Shown one piece after another: positions 1 to 6,388 of a stretch of DNA of 6,464 nt; positions within the stretch are counted from its first letter, which is position 1; each line of letters begins with the position of its first letter. The notes under the pieces were generated by a model. The model had not been told where the DNA came from. It worked only from the letters and a program-made list of their open reading frames with translations, and searched no databases. A program made the position numbers and the translations under genes. The stretch comes from Acidobacteriaceae bacterium (lineage in GTDB: Bacteria; Acidobacteriota; Terriglobia; Terriglobales; SbA1), in assembly GCA_003156615.1 (NCBI GenBank), contig PMHI01000251.1, positions 16,160-22,623 of the forward strand, written 5' to 3'.

Positions 1-303
1 AGCCTTCCCGTCGTCATCCTCGTGTTGCGAAATGCGGACTATTCTGCATTGAAAGCTTTTTGTGACTTCACTCAGGTTGGCCGCAACGTTGCCGGAATGG
101 ATTTGCCCGGCATCGACGTGGTGAAGATTGCTCAGGGTTATGGCGTGAAGGCGGACGAAGTAGACCGGCCCGAAGCTCTCGAACCAGCGTTGAGAGCGGC
201 ATTCGCCTCCCAGGAGCCTCGGCTGATCAGCGTGAAGGTCGCGCCCGGCGGAGAGAAGTGCATGGGTATGGACCGCTCCGTCAATCCGCCGAACTATCGC
301 TGA
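1..303 (+). CDS. Thiamine-diphosphate enzyme, benzoylformate decarboxylase-like (C-terminal 100 aa, 5' end outside window)
   Basis: The reading frame is open from base 1 to a TGA at 301-303, giving the last 100 residues of a larger protein. It reads as the end of the C-terminal ThDP-binding domain of the decarboxylase/acetolactate synthase superfamily. A hydrophobic beta-strand (LPVVILVL) runs into an Asn-containing turn and an aromatic (RNADYSALKAF, N11 and Y14), where the family's Mg/ThDP-binding Asn lies. Next come a D-L-P-G-I-D segment (about residues 28-33), a YGV motif (40-42) and a final strand LISVKV (75-80). From memory, the D-(L/V)-P-G-I-D segment and its spacing fit benzoylformate decarboxylase better than acetolactate synthase or pyruvate decarboxylase. 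Such enzymes decarboxylate 2-oxo acids in the cytoplasm. The active-site Glu and the GDG motif lie upstream of the window, so substrate is not settled. The last 18 or so residues (after VAPGG) form a polar tail. The gene converges on the ADOP operon; no convincing terminator was found after it. Confidence 0.85.
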   Translation, partial: SLPVVILVLRNADYSALKAFCDFTQVGRNVAGMDLPGIDVVKIAQGYGVKADEVDRPEALEPALRAAFASQEPRLISVKVAPGGEKCMGMDRSVNPPNYR

Positions 304-495
304 CAACGCCAGACGGTGAGCACAAGTCCTGAATTGCCGAGATACGATCGCAGTCGAAGCAAAGACGACCAGGTGGCGCAACCGTCGCCTTACGAACACA
401 AACACAAAAGTGGACCTTTTCCTGCCGCACAGTTCGTGAGGATCCTCGGTTTGTGAGAAGAAGTACGCCGTTGGCAGGGCCGAGCGTAGGGGGCC
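304..495. other. Convergent intergenic gap, no gene seen
   Basis: This 192-bp stretch lies between the stop of the ThDP enzyme (+) and the stop of the ADOP permease (-). Short ORFs exist in several frames but none looks protein-like. A 10-bp palindrome, GAGGATCCTC, lies at 438-447 and a 4-bp-stem hairpin (GGCG/CGCC) near 374-389. Neither is followed by a T-run, so I do not call a terminator for either gene. Confidence 0.6.
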
Positions 496-3213
496 TCATT
501 CGTACCGCAACGCCACGAGTGGATCCACTTTCGCCGCACGGCGTGCGGGGATATAGGCCGCGGAAAGGCTAACCCCGCAAAGGGCAAAGGCAGCAAGCGC
601 AAGCGCCGCGGGATCATCGGCCTTTACTCCAAAGAGCATGCCTGTAATCAGCCGCGCGACGATGAACGTGATGGTCAAGCCCACCCCGATCCCGAGTGCG
701 GTAAGCATCAAGGTTTCTCGAAGGACCGATCCAAGGACCTGGCTCTTACCCGCACCCAGTGCCATACGAATCCCAATTTCGTGAGTCCGTCGCGCGACAA
801 GAAATGAAATCACGCCATAAAGCCCTACGGCCGTCAGCAGGCCAGCCAGAATCCCGAAGAAGCCTGAGAGCGCGGCCATCAGTTTTTCGGGCAGGAGGGA
901 CTCCTGAATCTGTGTGTTGAAAACTCTGAAGTCCACACTGATGTCCTGGCTTTTTTCGGCAACCGCCTGCTTGATCCTTGACGTCAGCATCGGCAAGGGC
1001 AGTGTGGAATGAATCATCACCTGTTCATAAGGATCGGGACTCTGATCCTGCGTTGCCGAAAGATAAACAATGGGTCTGAATCTCTCGCGGAGCGCCATGT
1101 ACTTGGAATTTTTCACCATACCCACAATTTCGAAAACCGTTTCCGGTTCGTGCGGCGTGGCCTCGCGGCGAATCCGCAGTCCCACGGGATTCGCGCCCTT
1201 CCCAAACCGTCGAGCGAACTCCTCGTTAACGATCGCAACCTTCGGGGACAGGGTGGTGTCTTTCTTGTCGAAGTCTCGGCCAGCCGACAGCGGAATGCCA
1301 AGTGTTTTGAAATAGCCCTCACCGACCCAGTTGAAATTCGGGTCCAGTCCGGTTTGCCGATCCTCGCCCTCTGCCCAGACGCGGTTTTCGATGCTTCCGC
1401 CGCTCAGCGGAATAATTCCTACCTCCGCTGCACCCTCCGCGCCCCGGACGCCGCGAAGCTGATCGAGGATCTCCTGCTTCGATGCGATGAGGCGTGTGAC
1501 AGGAAGGTGCAGCTGAGACATGTCGAGCTGCGCAATCAGTATGCTGTCTTCGCGGAAACCAGCGTCAACGCTGAGCAGGTTGCCGAGCGTTCTTGCAAAA
1601 AGCACCGCCCCCGTCATCAGAACCAGAGACAAGGCAACTTGAGCAATGACCAGCGCCCGCCGCAGTCGGCTGCTTTCTTGCATGCCTCCCGTTCGCGCTG
1701 AGCCGGCTTTCATCGCTTCACTCGGGGCTAGGCTGGACGCCCGAAAGGCCGGGACCAATGCAAAAAGCAACGCCGTCACCGTCGCGAGCAGGGAAGTAAA
1801 TCCCAACACACGCCAGTCCGGATGAAGGTCTACAAACAACAAGTCACCCTGCGTGCTTAGCAAACTTACAAGGCACTTACCCAGGACGCGCGCGAGCACC
1901 AGGCCCGACACCGCTCCCAGCAGGATTAGCGGGACGCTCTCCCATAAGAGCTGTCCGATCAGGCGGCGTCGCGTGGCCCCCAGCGACAGGCGCACAGCCA
2001 GCTCCTGCGCGCGGGCGCTGCCGCGCGCGAGCATCAGGTTGGCAAGGTTCGCGCAGGCGATCAACAACACAACGCCCGCAAGTCCCAGCATCATCCATAG
2101 GGGAGCCTCGTACTTATCACGCAGCCATGAGACACCACCCGGAGCGGAATCCGCCACGAGTTCGAAGTGGAGGTAGTCCCGGACGTTCTCGGTGGGATAG
2201 TCCTTGCGAAGACTTGTTTCAAAGGCAGCGGGTGAAAGAGATTTGAGACCCGCATTCACTGTGGATAACGAATCGCCTGGTTTCAAACGCCCCATCACCA
2301 TCAGCCACCAGTCGGTGCTTGACTCCAGCCAGTTGTCTCCGGTCCAGTACGCAGCCTGCGAACAGATCGGCACCGCCACATCAAACGAGTGCCCGATCTC
2401 CGGACCAGTAAAACCAGCGCGTGTTACTCCGACAATCGGGACCGGATGTCGGCCAATCGTCAGCGTCCGGCCGATCGCGTGAGGATCACCCCCGAGCCGG
2501 TCTCGCCAGAATGCGTAGCTCAGGACGACGCCCGAGGCTCCGCACCCTGGCTGGTCATCCGCGGAACTGAACAATCTCCCCAGCGCGGGCCGCACCCCGA
2601 GCACGTTGAAGAAGTCTCCACTCACCCACAAGCCTTGCACCTGCCGCTCGTGGTCGCCTTCAGTAATTCCCAGGTTGGTGGGGCTCCATGCCAGCACTTG
2701 TAAAAAAGCGGTCTGATGGTCTCGAATGTATTCCCACAGAGGATTGTTTAATGCCGGATAAACTGTCTCCTGGCTGCCTCTTTTGCCTGGCAGGTCCGCG
2801 AGGTGTAACAGTGTGAGCTCCCCGGGATTCGTTACCGGCAGGCTTCTCAGGCGGACCGCATCGAGCAATTGGAAGATCGCGGTATTCGCGCCGATGCCCA
2901 GTGCAAGCGTCAGCACCGCAACCGCGGTGAAGCCGGGGCTGCGCATAAGTTGACGCAGTCCGAAGCGGGTGTCCTGCCACAGCGCCTCCACTCCATTCCA
3001 CGCCCACATCTCCCGACTCCTCTGTTGTGCTAGAGCCACGTTGCCGAACCGTCGCAGAGCCGCATACCGGGCTTCCTCCGGTGACATCCCAGATTCGAGA
3101 TTCTCCTGTTCCTCCATTTGAAGATGAGCGTGAATCTCTTCCTCAAGCTCGTCCATCGTTTTCGTATGACGAAAGAGGGCAACAAACTTGGCAAGATCTC
3201 GTCTGCAGGTCAT
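496..3213 (-). CDS. ADOP-family orphan ABC permease (duplicated MacB/FtsX-like), 905 aa
   Basis: This is an inner-membrane permease of the MacB/FtsX type, duplicated within one chain. Residues 20-58 form a charged, helical N-terminal domain ([11 protein letters not shown]... ending RRFGN) typical of acidobacterial members. The first half has TM1 at about 92-114 ([20 protein letters not shown]), a large periplasmic region to about 365, then three TM segments near 370-397, 425-445 and 468-490, with the cytoplasmic loop [15 protein letters not shown]. The second half repeats this: TM near 520-542, a periplasmic region to about 780, and TMs near 782-808, 832-857 and 867-891, with the loop [16 protein letters not shown]. 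It ends [17 protein letters not shown], a usual family C-terminus. There is no Walker A/B ATPase domain in the protein or window, hence 'orphan'. I chose the ATG at 3213 over an in-frame start at 3276: it has a strong Shine-Dalgarno, overlaps the padR stop as ATGA, and the extra 21 residues lie entirely inside the padR reading frame. The substrate is unknown; MacB relatives act in export or mechanotransmission. The gene looks intact. Confidence 0.95.
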   Translation of the reverse strand: MTCRRDLAKFVALFRHTKTMDELEEEIHAHLQMEEQENLESGMSPEEARYAALRRFGNVALAQQRSREMWAWNGVEALWQDTRFGLRQLMRSPGFTAVAVLTLALGIGANTAIFQLLDAVRLRSLPVTNPGELTLLHLADLPGKRGSQETVYPALNNPLWEYIRDHQTAFLQVLAWSPTNLGITEGDHERQVQGLWVSGDFFNVLGVRPALGRLFSSADDQPGCGASGVVLSYAFWRDRLGGDPHAIGRTLTIGRHPVPIVGVTRAGFTGPEIGHSFDVAVPICSQAAYWTGDNWLESSTDWWLMVMGRLKPGDSLSTVNAGLKSLSPAAFETSLRKDYPTENVRDYLHFELVADSAPGGVSWLRDKYEAPLWMMLGLAGVVLLIACANLANLMLARGSARAQELAVRLSLGATRRRLIGQLLWESVPLILLGAVSGLVLARVLGKCLVSLLSTQGDLLFVDLHPDWRVLGFTSLLATVTALLFALVPAFRASSLAPSEAMKAGSARTGGMQESSRLRRALVIAQVALSLVLMTGAVLFARTLGNLLSVDAGFREDSILIAQLDMSQLHLPVTRLIASKQEILDQLRGVRGAEGAAEVGIIPLSGGSIENRVWAEGEDRQTGLDPNFNWVGEGYFKTLGIPLSAGRDFDKKDTTLSPKVAIVNEEFARRFGKGANPVGLRIRREATPHEPETVFEIVGMVKNSKYMALRERFRPIVYLSATQDQSPDPYEQVMIHSTLPLPMLTSRIKQAVAEKSQDISVDFRVFNTQIQESLLPEKLMAALSGFFGILAGLLTAVGLYGVISFLVARRTHEIGIRMALGAGKSQVLGSVLRETLMLTALGIGVGLTITFIVARLITGMLFGVKADDPAALALAAFALCGVSLSAAYIPARRAAKVDPLVALRYE

Positions 3214-3572
3214 TGGCTTTCCTCGGACTCTGCCGGACGGAGAATGCTCGTGACTGCTTTTACAAAGCGCTCCCAACGGGATGTTTCAGCGACCAGCTGC
3301 CGTCGTCCCAGCGCGGTCAGGCGATAGTATTTTGCACGCTGGTTGTTCTTGGAAACTCCCCACTCGGCTGTAATCCATCCTTCCTGCTGCAGGCGCTGCA
3401 GGGCAGGATAGAGCGACCCATGTTCCACCTTCAGGGTTTCCTCCGACATGCGCTCAATGGACTTCGCAATGCCGTGTCCGTGCGTTGCGCCCCAGCGCAA
3501 GGTGCGAAGAATCAGCATGTCAAGCGAGCCAAAAACAAGTTCGATCCGGTCCCCTGGTGGTTGCTTCGCCAT
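3210..3572 (-). CDS. PadR-family transcriptional regulator (acidobacterial type), 120 aa
   Basis: This is a small cytoplasmic winged-helix DNA-binding repressor. Helix 1 starts near residue 14 ([12 protein letters not shown]). [14 protein letters not shown] (31-44) is the GxxI segment typical of Pad[20 protein letters not shown] (49-67) is the recognition helix with the hallmark G-S-L-Y-P-A-L. The wing lies at about 69-86 and is followed by [11 protein letters not shown] (83-93). The length is normal for the short PadR-s subgroup, and the C-terminal helix (94-112) would form the dimer interface. Its stop overlaps the ADOP start (ATGA), so the two genes form an operon. PadR proteins of this type commonly sit directly upstream of ADOP genes in acidobacteria and are thought to control them. 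The ATG at 3572 has no Shine-Dalgarno and lies 10 nt after a -10-like box, so the message may be leaderless. The ligand is unknown; phenolic acids are the inducer of classical PadR, but nothing here shows that. Confidence 0.93.
   Translation of the reverse strand: MAKQPPGDRIELVFGSLDMLILRTLRWGATHGHGIAKSIERMSEETLKVEHGSLYPALQRLQQEGWITAEWGVSKNNQRAKYYRLTALGRRQLVAETSRWERFVKAVTSILRPAESEESQ
3217..3224 (-). promoter_or_regulatory. Ribosome binding site of the ADOP gene, inside the padR 3' end
   Basis: On the minus strand GAGGAAAG is followed by CCA and then ATG. The core GAGGA is 6 nt from the ATG at 3213. This site settles the start of the permease and supports coupled translation with padR, whose stop codon overlaps that ATG (ATGA). 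Confidence 0.8.
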
Positions 3573-3579
3573 AGTGGAA

Positions 3580-3621
3580 GGTAATCTACCACTAAAGTAG
3601 TAGATTGTCTACTAGATAACC
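3580..3621. promoter_or_regulatory. Nested palindromes, probable PadR operator
   Basis: Three symmetrical arrangements of a TCTAC/GTAGA half-site overlap here. First, AATCTAC at 3583-3589 pairs with GTAGATT at 3600-3606; extended to 3583-3606 the arms are 11 bp with one mismatch around a 2-nt centre. Second, TAGTAGA (3598-3604) and TCTACTA (3608-3614) form a perfect 7-bp inverted repeat with a 3-nt spacer. Third, the outer ends 3580-3589 and 3612-3621 are complementary at 8 of 10 positions. The set covers the whole putative promoter of padR, so a PadR dimer, or two, could exclude RNA polymerase. Autorepression is inferred from position and from the usual behaviour of PadR proteins. Confidence 0.6.
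3583..3611 (-). promoter_or_regulatory. Putative padR-ADOP promoter (-35 TAGACA, -10 TAGATT)
   Basis: Reading the minus strand, TAGACA (3611-3606; 5 of 6 to the sigma-70 -35 consensus) is separated by exactly 17 bp from TAGATT (3588-3583; 4 of 6, with T1, A2 and T6 kept). Transcription would begin about 7 nt further, some 3-4 nt before the padR ATG at 3572, leaving almost no leader. That fits the absence of a Shine-Dalgarno. Both boxes lie inside the overlapping inverted repeats annotated separately, as expected for a repressor-controlled promoter. The assignment is by consensus only. Confidence 0.5.
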
Positions 3622-3660
3622 TTGGAGATTTTGCAACCGCGAACCAAATCTCTCGATCCG

Positions 3661-3834
3661 TCAGAAGGGCTTGTTTGAGCAATCGCCGTTTGGAAAGAAA
3701 GCTGATTCCTCAAAACCCCGTTGAAGCGTACCATCAGGGGCTATGTCGTGACTGCCTTGCCCCCAAAACACAACTGCGATGAGGCAGGCAGCCACCCCGA
3801 CAGCGACGATGATCAGTACTCAGCGTCCCACCAC
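3661..3834 (-). pseudogene. Remnant of a small membrane-anchored protein gene, early in-frame stop
   Basis: A GTG GTG start pair (3834-3829) has a good Shine-Dalgarno-like GAGAAG 8 nt upstream, but the fifth codon is TGA (3822-3820). Past that stop the same frame stays open for 52 codons to a TGA at 3663-3661. It reads V followed by a clear transmembrane segment (LIIVAVGVAACLIAVVFWG), then a hydrophilic part ending GFEESAFFPNGDCSNKPF. This hydrophobic-anchor-plus-domain pattern looks like real protein, unlike the other frames here. The GFE-S-F-P-G run recalls a motif (G-F-E-x-S-x-F-x-P-C-G) I associate with small bacterial lipoproteins or membrane-anchored proteins of unknown function. In those the domain normally goes on past a W-W or F-W pair, while here it stops at PF. 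I infer a decayed gene with a nonsense mutation near the start (TGG or CGA to TGA would explain it) and a lost 3' end. It could instead be an intact 50-aa protein starting at a non-ATG codon (CTG or ATC) after the stop. Confidence 0.45.
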
Positions 3835-3915
3835 GGTATTAGCTTCTCGTCTTTGGGAACGGACACGCAGAACATTCTCGCGGAATCATCATTGGCGAAT
3901 TCAGTGATAGCGCCC

Positions 3916-3946
3916 AAAAACCCACGGTTGGAGGCTGGGCAACCGT
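3916..3946 (-). terminator. Probable intrinsic terminator of the LprI-like gene
   Basis: On the minus strand a perfect 7-bp stem, ACGGTTG/CAACCGT (3946-3940 and 3930-3924), encloses a 9-nt loop and is followed by GGG and then TTTTT (3920-3916). It begins 21 nt after the stop codon of the LprI-like gene. The three G between stem and T-run and the rather long loop make it weaker than a textbook terminator. Confidence 0.45.
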
Positions 3947-3967
3947 AACGTCCGCCGAGCCATGACT

Positions 3968-4396
3968 TCAGTTCATCGCCTTGCCGAACTTCTGCAAACG
4001 CCACCCGTAGATTGTGTTCAGGTCCGCGGTCCGCTGCCGAGTCTCCGCTTCGATACACGCCGCATAAGCCCCTGGTGCCGCGCTGCCGCTTGCGTACAGA
4101 TTTCTTTCCGCTGAACAACTGGCGTCCCGGAATTTTAGCCAGAGGCGTTGCGCTTCTTGCACATCCTTTTGCTCGTCTGCCGACGATACTTCTCGGATGC
4201 GGGTGTAAGTCTTGTTGATTTGTTCGTCAGCCGCCTTGGAAGCTGAGATAAAACACGCTGTCGTTTCGGCGTTGGAAACCGGAGCTTGGCACGGTGCGTC
4301 CGGCGCATTCATGTGCTGCGCGTTGGAGTGGTCGTTAAGAACGAAACAGATCGCGAGAAATAGCAAACGGACGTGCGCTGCTGGCCGTGATCGCAT
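3968..4396 (-). CDS. Secreted LprI/DUF1311-family protein, 142 aa
   Basis: The first 27 or so residues form a signal peptide: basic start MRSRPAAHVR, hydrophobic core LLFLAICFVL, and a likely signal peptidase I site after SNA or NAQ. The mature part matches the lysozyme-inhibitor LprI domain (PF07007). It has TACF (46-49), the helix ADEQINKTYTRIRE (56-69), the signature AQRLWLKFRDASC (82-94), and a closing AACIEAETRQRTADL (112-126). Four cysteines remain after cleavage (36, 48, 94, 114), enough for two disulfides, which fits an exported location. The Mycobacterium tuberculosis founder of the family inhibits lysozyme, but most members are uncharacterised, so function here is open. The ATG at 4396 lacks a Shine-Dalgarno; a weak TACCAT (4409-4404) lies 7 nt upstream. 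Its 3' neighbour is a probable terminator and then the broken gene at 3661-3834. It appears to be transcribed alone. Confidence 0.85.
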   Translation of the reverse strand: MRSRPAAHVRLLFLAICFVLNDHSNAQHMNAPDAPCQAPVSNAETTACFISASKAADEQINKTYTRIREVSSADEQKDVQEAQRLWLKFRDASCSAERNLYASGSAAPGAYAACIEAETRQRTADLNTIYGWRLQKFGKAMN

Positions 4397-4440
4397 GAAC
4401 GCTATGGTAGGGCAATCCGTTCACTCAGACCAAGACGCTT

Positions 4441-4469
4441 AATTGGCGAAACCAGATATAACGCCAATT
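4441..4469. repeat. 8-bp inverted repeat with AT-rich loop between the GNAT and LprI-like genes
   Basis: AATTGGCG (4441-4448) and CGCCAATT (4462-4469) are perfect inverted copies around a 13-nt AT-rich spacer. One more pair matches after a mismatch. It lies 83 bp after the GNAT stop and about 45 bp before the LprI-like start, both on the minus strand. No T-run follows on either strand, so it is a poor intrinsic terminator. It could be an operator or an RNA hairpin. A repeat of this quality is not very rare by chance in a window of this size. Confidence 0.4.
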
Positions 4470-4551
4470 GAGAGAGTGCCTGCCAGTTGGCCCGAATAAC
4501 TTCCGGGTTAGCCGACCAAAGCGATATTTGGCAGCAGCGTCGCAGCAGGTC

Positions 4552-5547
4552 TTAACGCCAGTCGTCGATTACGTAGACATCGGCTCTATTGAATCCGTCC
4601 GCATGCGGACGTTGCATGGCCACGCCCTGCATCGCAACGCGATAGCCTTGGGAGCGCATGCGCCGGTACGCATCGTCACGGGCTAAATTTATGCCAGCCT
4701 CCACCGTCGCTCCACGCGAGGCAGCAAAGTCCTCACAAGCATCCAGCAACTTGTCGAAACGTTCACCTCCGCCCGTACCGCCACGGACAGCACCGAACTT
4801 GACGTAACACGTCTTTTCGCCGCCCTCGGATCCAGGTCCGTTCAGGCACACTGCGAACCCATCGATGACGCCGCGCGTGTAGGTCAACACCACGTCGCCG
4901 GTGCGCTGCGCAAGCACAGCCCGGATTTCGCCGGTGAGATCGAGCCCCTTATCGATCTTGTGCGTAAGTTTCTGGCAGGCCAGGATGGCCTGTTCTCGCT
5001 GGCCTTTGGGGTAGACCGACAGCAACACCGGAGCACCTACTCGTTTGCCCTGTCGTGCCGCCTCCGGCGTTCGCGTCATGATGGCAGTGAGATAGCGCGG
5101 CCAGTAGCCGAACTTCTGATACAAGCCCACGTGCTTGGCACTTTGTGGGAACGTGAATAGCCCAGTGTGCCGGAGGCCCCATCTTTCGAAAATTGTCATA
5201 GTAACTTCCAGCAACCGCTGCGCCACACCGCGGTCCCAGTATTCCGGCAGCACAGTCAGGGGGCCGAAGAACCCGAATGATCCCCAGCGCGTGGCCACAT
5301 TCGATCCGATCAGACGGCTACCTTCGCGCGCGGCGATCACTTTGACATGGGCCGAGCGCCACCGCGGAGCCATGAATGTGCGGTCACCCATGAAATCGAG
5401 CGGATTGGGCAGTCCTAGAAACGTTCCGAACGCGAGCCGAACGATCCGGTCCGCCTCTTTAAGTTCACTTGGTTTAAGTAGACCAACTTGGATGGACTGG
5501 GTCGTCGACTTAAAAGTTTCGGCAGCTTTGATCCGGGTGGCTCTCAT
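4552..5547 (-). CDS. GNAT-superfamily acyltransferase with probable second GNAT lobe, 331 aa
   Basis: This is a cytoplasmic protein without signal peptide or TM segments. The N-terminal half (about 20-160) follows the GNAT fold: VGLLKPSELKEADRIVRLAF (first strand and helix), VKVIAAREGSRLIGSNVATRWG (beta 2-3), then motif A, FGPLTVLPEYWDRGVAQRLL (94-113), where the acyl-CoA pyrophosphate loop lies, and motif B, HVGLYQKFGYWPR (139-151). The usual Q/R-x-x-G-x-G/A is changed here to W-D-R-G-V-A. The C-terminal half looks like a second, diverged copy: strands near 219-252 and INLARDDAYRRMRSQGYRV (286-304), which resembles motif B, but no clear motif A. Tandem or GNAT-fused proteins of this size occur in many soil bacteria and acylate varied amines; the substrate cannot be read from sequence. 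The ATG at 5547 is the only good start before the fold begins. It lies 23 bp after the stop of the upstream secreted protein, so the two may be co-transcribed. No clear Shine-Dalgarno is present. Confidence 0.85.
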   Translation of the reverse strand: MRATRIKAAETFKSTTQSIQVGLLKPSELKEADRIVRLAFGTFLGLPNPLDFMGDRTFMAPRWRSAHVKVIAAREGSRLIGSNVATRWGSFGFFGPLTVLPEYWDRGVAQRLLEVTMTIFERWGLRHTGLFTFPQSAKHVGLYQKFGYWPRYLTAIMTRTPEAARQGKRVGAPVLLSVYPKGQREQAILACQKLTHKIDKGLDLTGEIRAVLAQRTGDVVLTYTRGVIDGFAVCLNGPGSEGGEKTCYVKFGAVRGGTGGGERFDKLLDACEDFAASRGATVEAGINLARDDAYRRMRSQGYRVAMQGVAMQRPHADGFNRADVYVIDDWR

Positions 5548-5570
5548 GCTGGCAGAGCAATCTCGATTCG

Positions 5571-6275
5571 TTACGGCTCGATGGGAATACCAGCTTCAAG
5601 TTTGGCAACAGTGGTGTGAGGTGAGAGGCGAGCAGGATGATTATTGGCCACCTCAGCCGGAGCACCATGCTGGACAATATTTGTGTTATGGCTGAGCTGC
5701 CAACGCTCGGCGCGGATGCAGCCATCCTTCTCCTCTGTTCCGAGCACGAGGTAACCCGCCGGTGAAGTGCCCACGATGTGCAGGGATGCAGCACAATCGC
5801 GGCTCAGCCGACCCGTGAAGGGTCGGCCGAGAATCACGCTCTTCACGCTGTGCCCTGGACTCATGTCGAATTCAATTGCTTGCAGCGATTCGGGGTAGTT
5901 GCCTTCAATGAGCAAAACTAGCACAAGGCGGCCGTCGCTGGAAAATCCTTCGACCCGAAAGGTCAGAGGACGACCCCATTCGTCATCGGAATCGAGAATC
6001 TGGAAGGACTTGGACGAACCGTCCGGACGGGAAATCTCAAGCGTGTACTCAGTCATGCATAGATGGCTGTTCTTGAAATGGTCGTCATCGCTTTGCATCT
6101 TCAGGACGACCGTGAAACCTGCGGCACTGCGAAGGTGAGCCGTCTGCGCATCGTGCCCGACACCGCAGGTGATTACTCCCGACGGCGGGCCCGCATTAGT
6201 ATCAGCTTCATCCTGAGCGTAGCCCAATACCGAGCTTACGAATAGGACAGTTAAACAGACGCCTAAGCTCCTCAT
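5571..6275 (-). CDS. Secreted protein of unknown family, 234 aa
   Basis: I do not recognise this family. Residues 1-20 or so form a signal peptide (MRSLGVCLTVLFVSSVLGYA, likely cut near GYA-QD), so the product should be periplasmic or secreted. No lipobox is seen: the only early Cys, C7, lies in the hydrophobic core near the N-terminus. The mature part has four cysteines (37, 73, 161, 186), suggesting disulfides. It alternates short hydrophobic strands with polar turns (FTVVLKM, YTLEISRPDGSSKSFQIL, RLVLVLLIEG, AGYLVLGTEEKDGC), consistent with a beta-rich domain, perhaps repeated strand-turn units. The C-terminal 45 residues, after QHGAPAE, look less structured and may be a tail. The start at 6275 puts the signal peptide at the exact N-terminus. 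No Shine-Dalgarno precedes it, and a TATGAT box lies only 6 nt upstream. It is divergent from the gene at 6404 and probably heads a transcript that continues into the GNAT gene. Confidence 0.75.
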   Translation of the reverse strand: MRSLGVCLTVLFVSSVLGYAQDEADTNAGPPSGVITCGVGHDAQTAHLRSAAGFTVVLKMQSDDDHFKNSHLCMTEYTLEISRPDGSSKSFQILDSDDEWGRPLTFRVEGFSSDGRLVLVLLIEGNYPESLQAIEFDMSPGHSVKSVILGRPFTGRLSRDCAASLHIVGTSPAGYLVLGTEEKDGCIRAERWQLSHNTNIVQHGAPAEVANNHPARLSPHTTVAKLEAGIPIEP

Positions 6276-6281
6276 AGCCGT

Positions 6282-6287
6282 ATCATA
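6282..6287 (-). promoter_or_regulatory. Putative -10 box TATGAT of the secreted-protein gene
   Basis: TATGAT (5 of 6 to TATAAT) ends 6 nt before the ATG at 6275, so a start point 6-7 nt downstream would fall on or next to the A of the ATG. The matching -35 at 17 bp (ATGTCC, 6310-6305) is weak, 3 of 6. A 10-bp palindrome, TCTATATAGA (6294-6303), sits in the spacer and might be an operator or merely AT-rich promoter DNA. Confidence 0.35.
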
Positions 6288-6388
6288 TGCCGCTCTATAT
6301 AGACGGACATCGGGATCGCTGACGAAATCACGCCTTTACACTCACGACCCGGTCAACGAGTGTCGCGACGCTGCGTTTGGCGGCGGGT

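Noticed and set aside
374..447. Possible terminator hairpins between the ThDP enzyme and the permease
   Set aside because: The stems are short (4-5 bp) and no T-run follows on either strand.
281..617. Small minus-strand ORFs across the convergent gap and the 3' end of the permease
   Set aside because: They are Arg/Pro/Ser-rich out-of-frame readings. None has a Shine-Dalgarno or a recognisable domain.
1009..1701. 230-aa plus-strand ORF opposite the permease
   Set aside because: It is fully antisense to an intact, recognisable gene, has low-complexity Arg/Ser-rich content and no promoter or Shine-Dalgarno. It is a shadow of codon bias.
3214..3276. Extra 21 codons at the N-terminus of the ADOP permease (start at 3276)
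   Set aside because: They lie entirely within padR, lack a good Shine-Dalgarno, and the Met at 3213 has a strong one plus an ATGA overlap. Known ADOP proteins begin near the charged helical domain.
3027..3584. 185-aa plus-strand ORF opposite padR
   Set aside because: It is antisense to a clear PadR gene and its promoter, with no protein-like features.
3721..3948. 75-aa plus-strand ORF in the LprI-padR gap
   Set aside because: It starts at TTG with no Shine-Dalgarno, has no hydrophobic or motif content, and is antisense to the more protein-like minus-strand remnant.
3813..4118. 101-aa minus-strand ORF overlapping the LprI-like gene
   Set aside because: Its first half is an out-of-frame reading of the LprI domain. 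Its tail (…KDEKLIPWWDAEY) ends where the remnant begins but in another frame. A frameshift fusion with the remnant was considered, but the GTG start with Shine-Dalgarno at 3834 explains the remnant better.
5135..5695. 186-aa plus-strand ORF opposite the GNAT gene and its upstream neighbour
   Set aside because: It spans the ends of two good minus-strand genes and shows no domain-like pattern.
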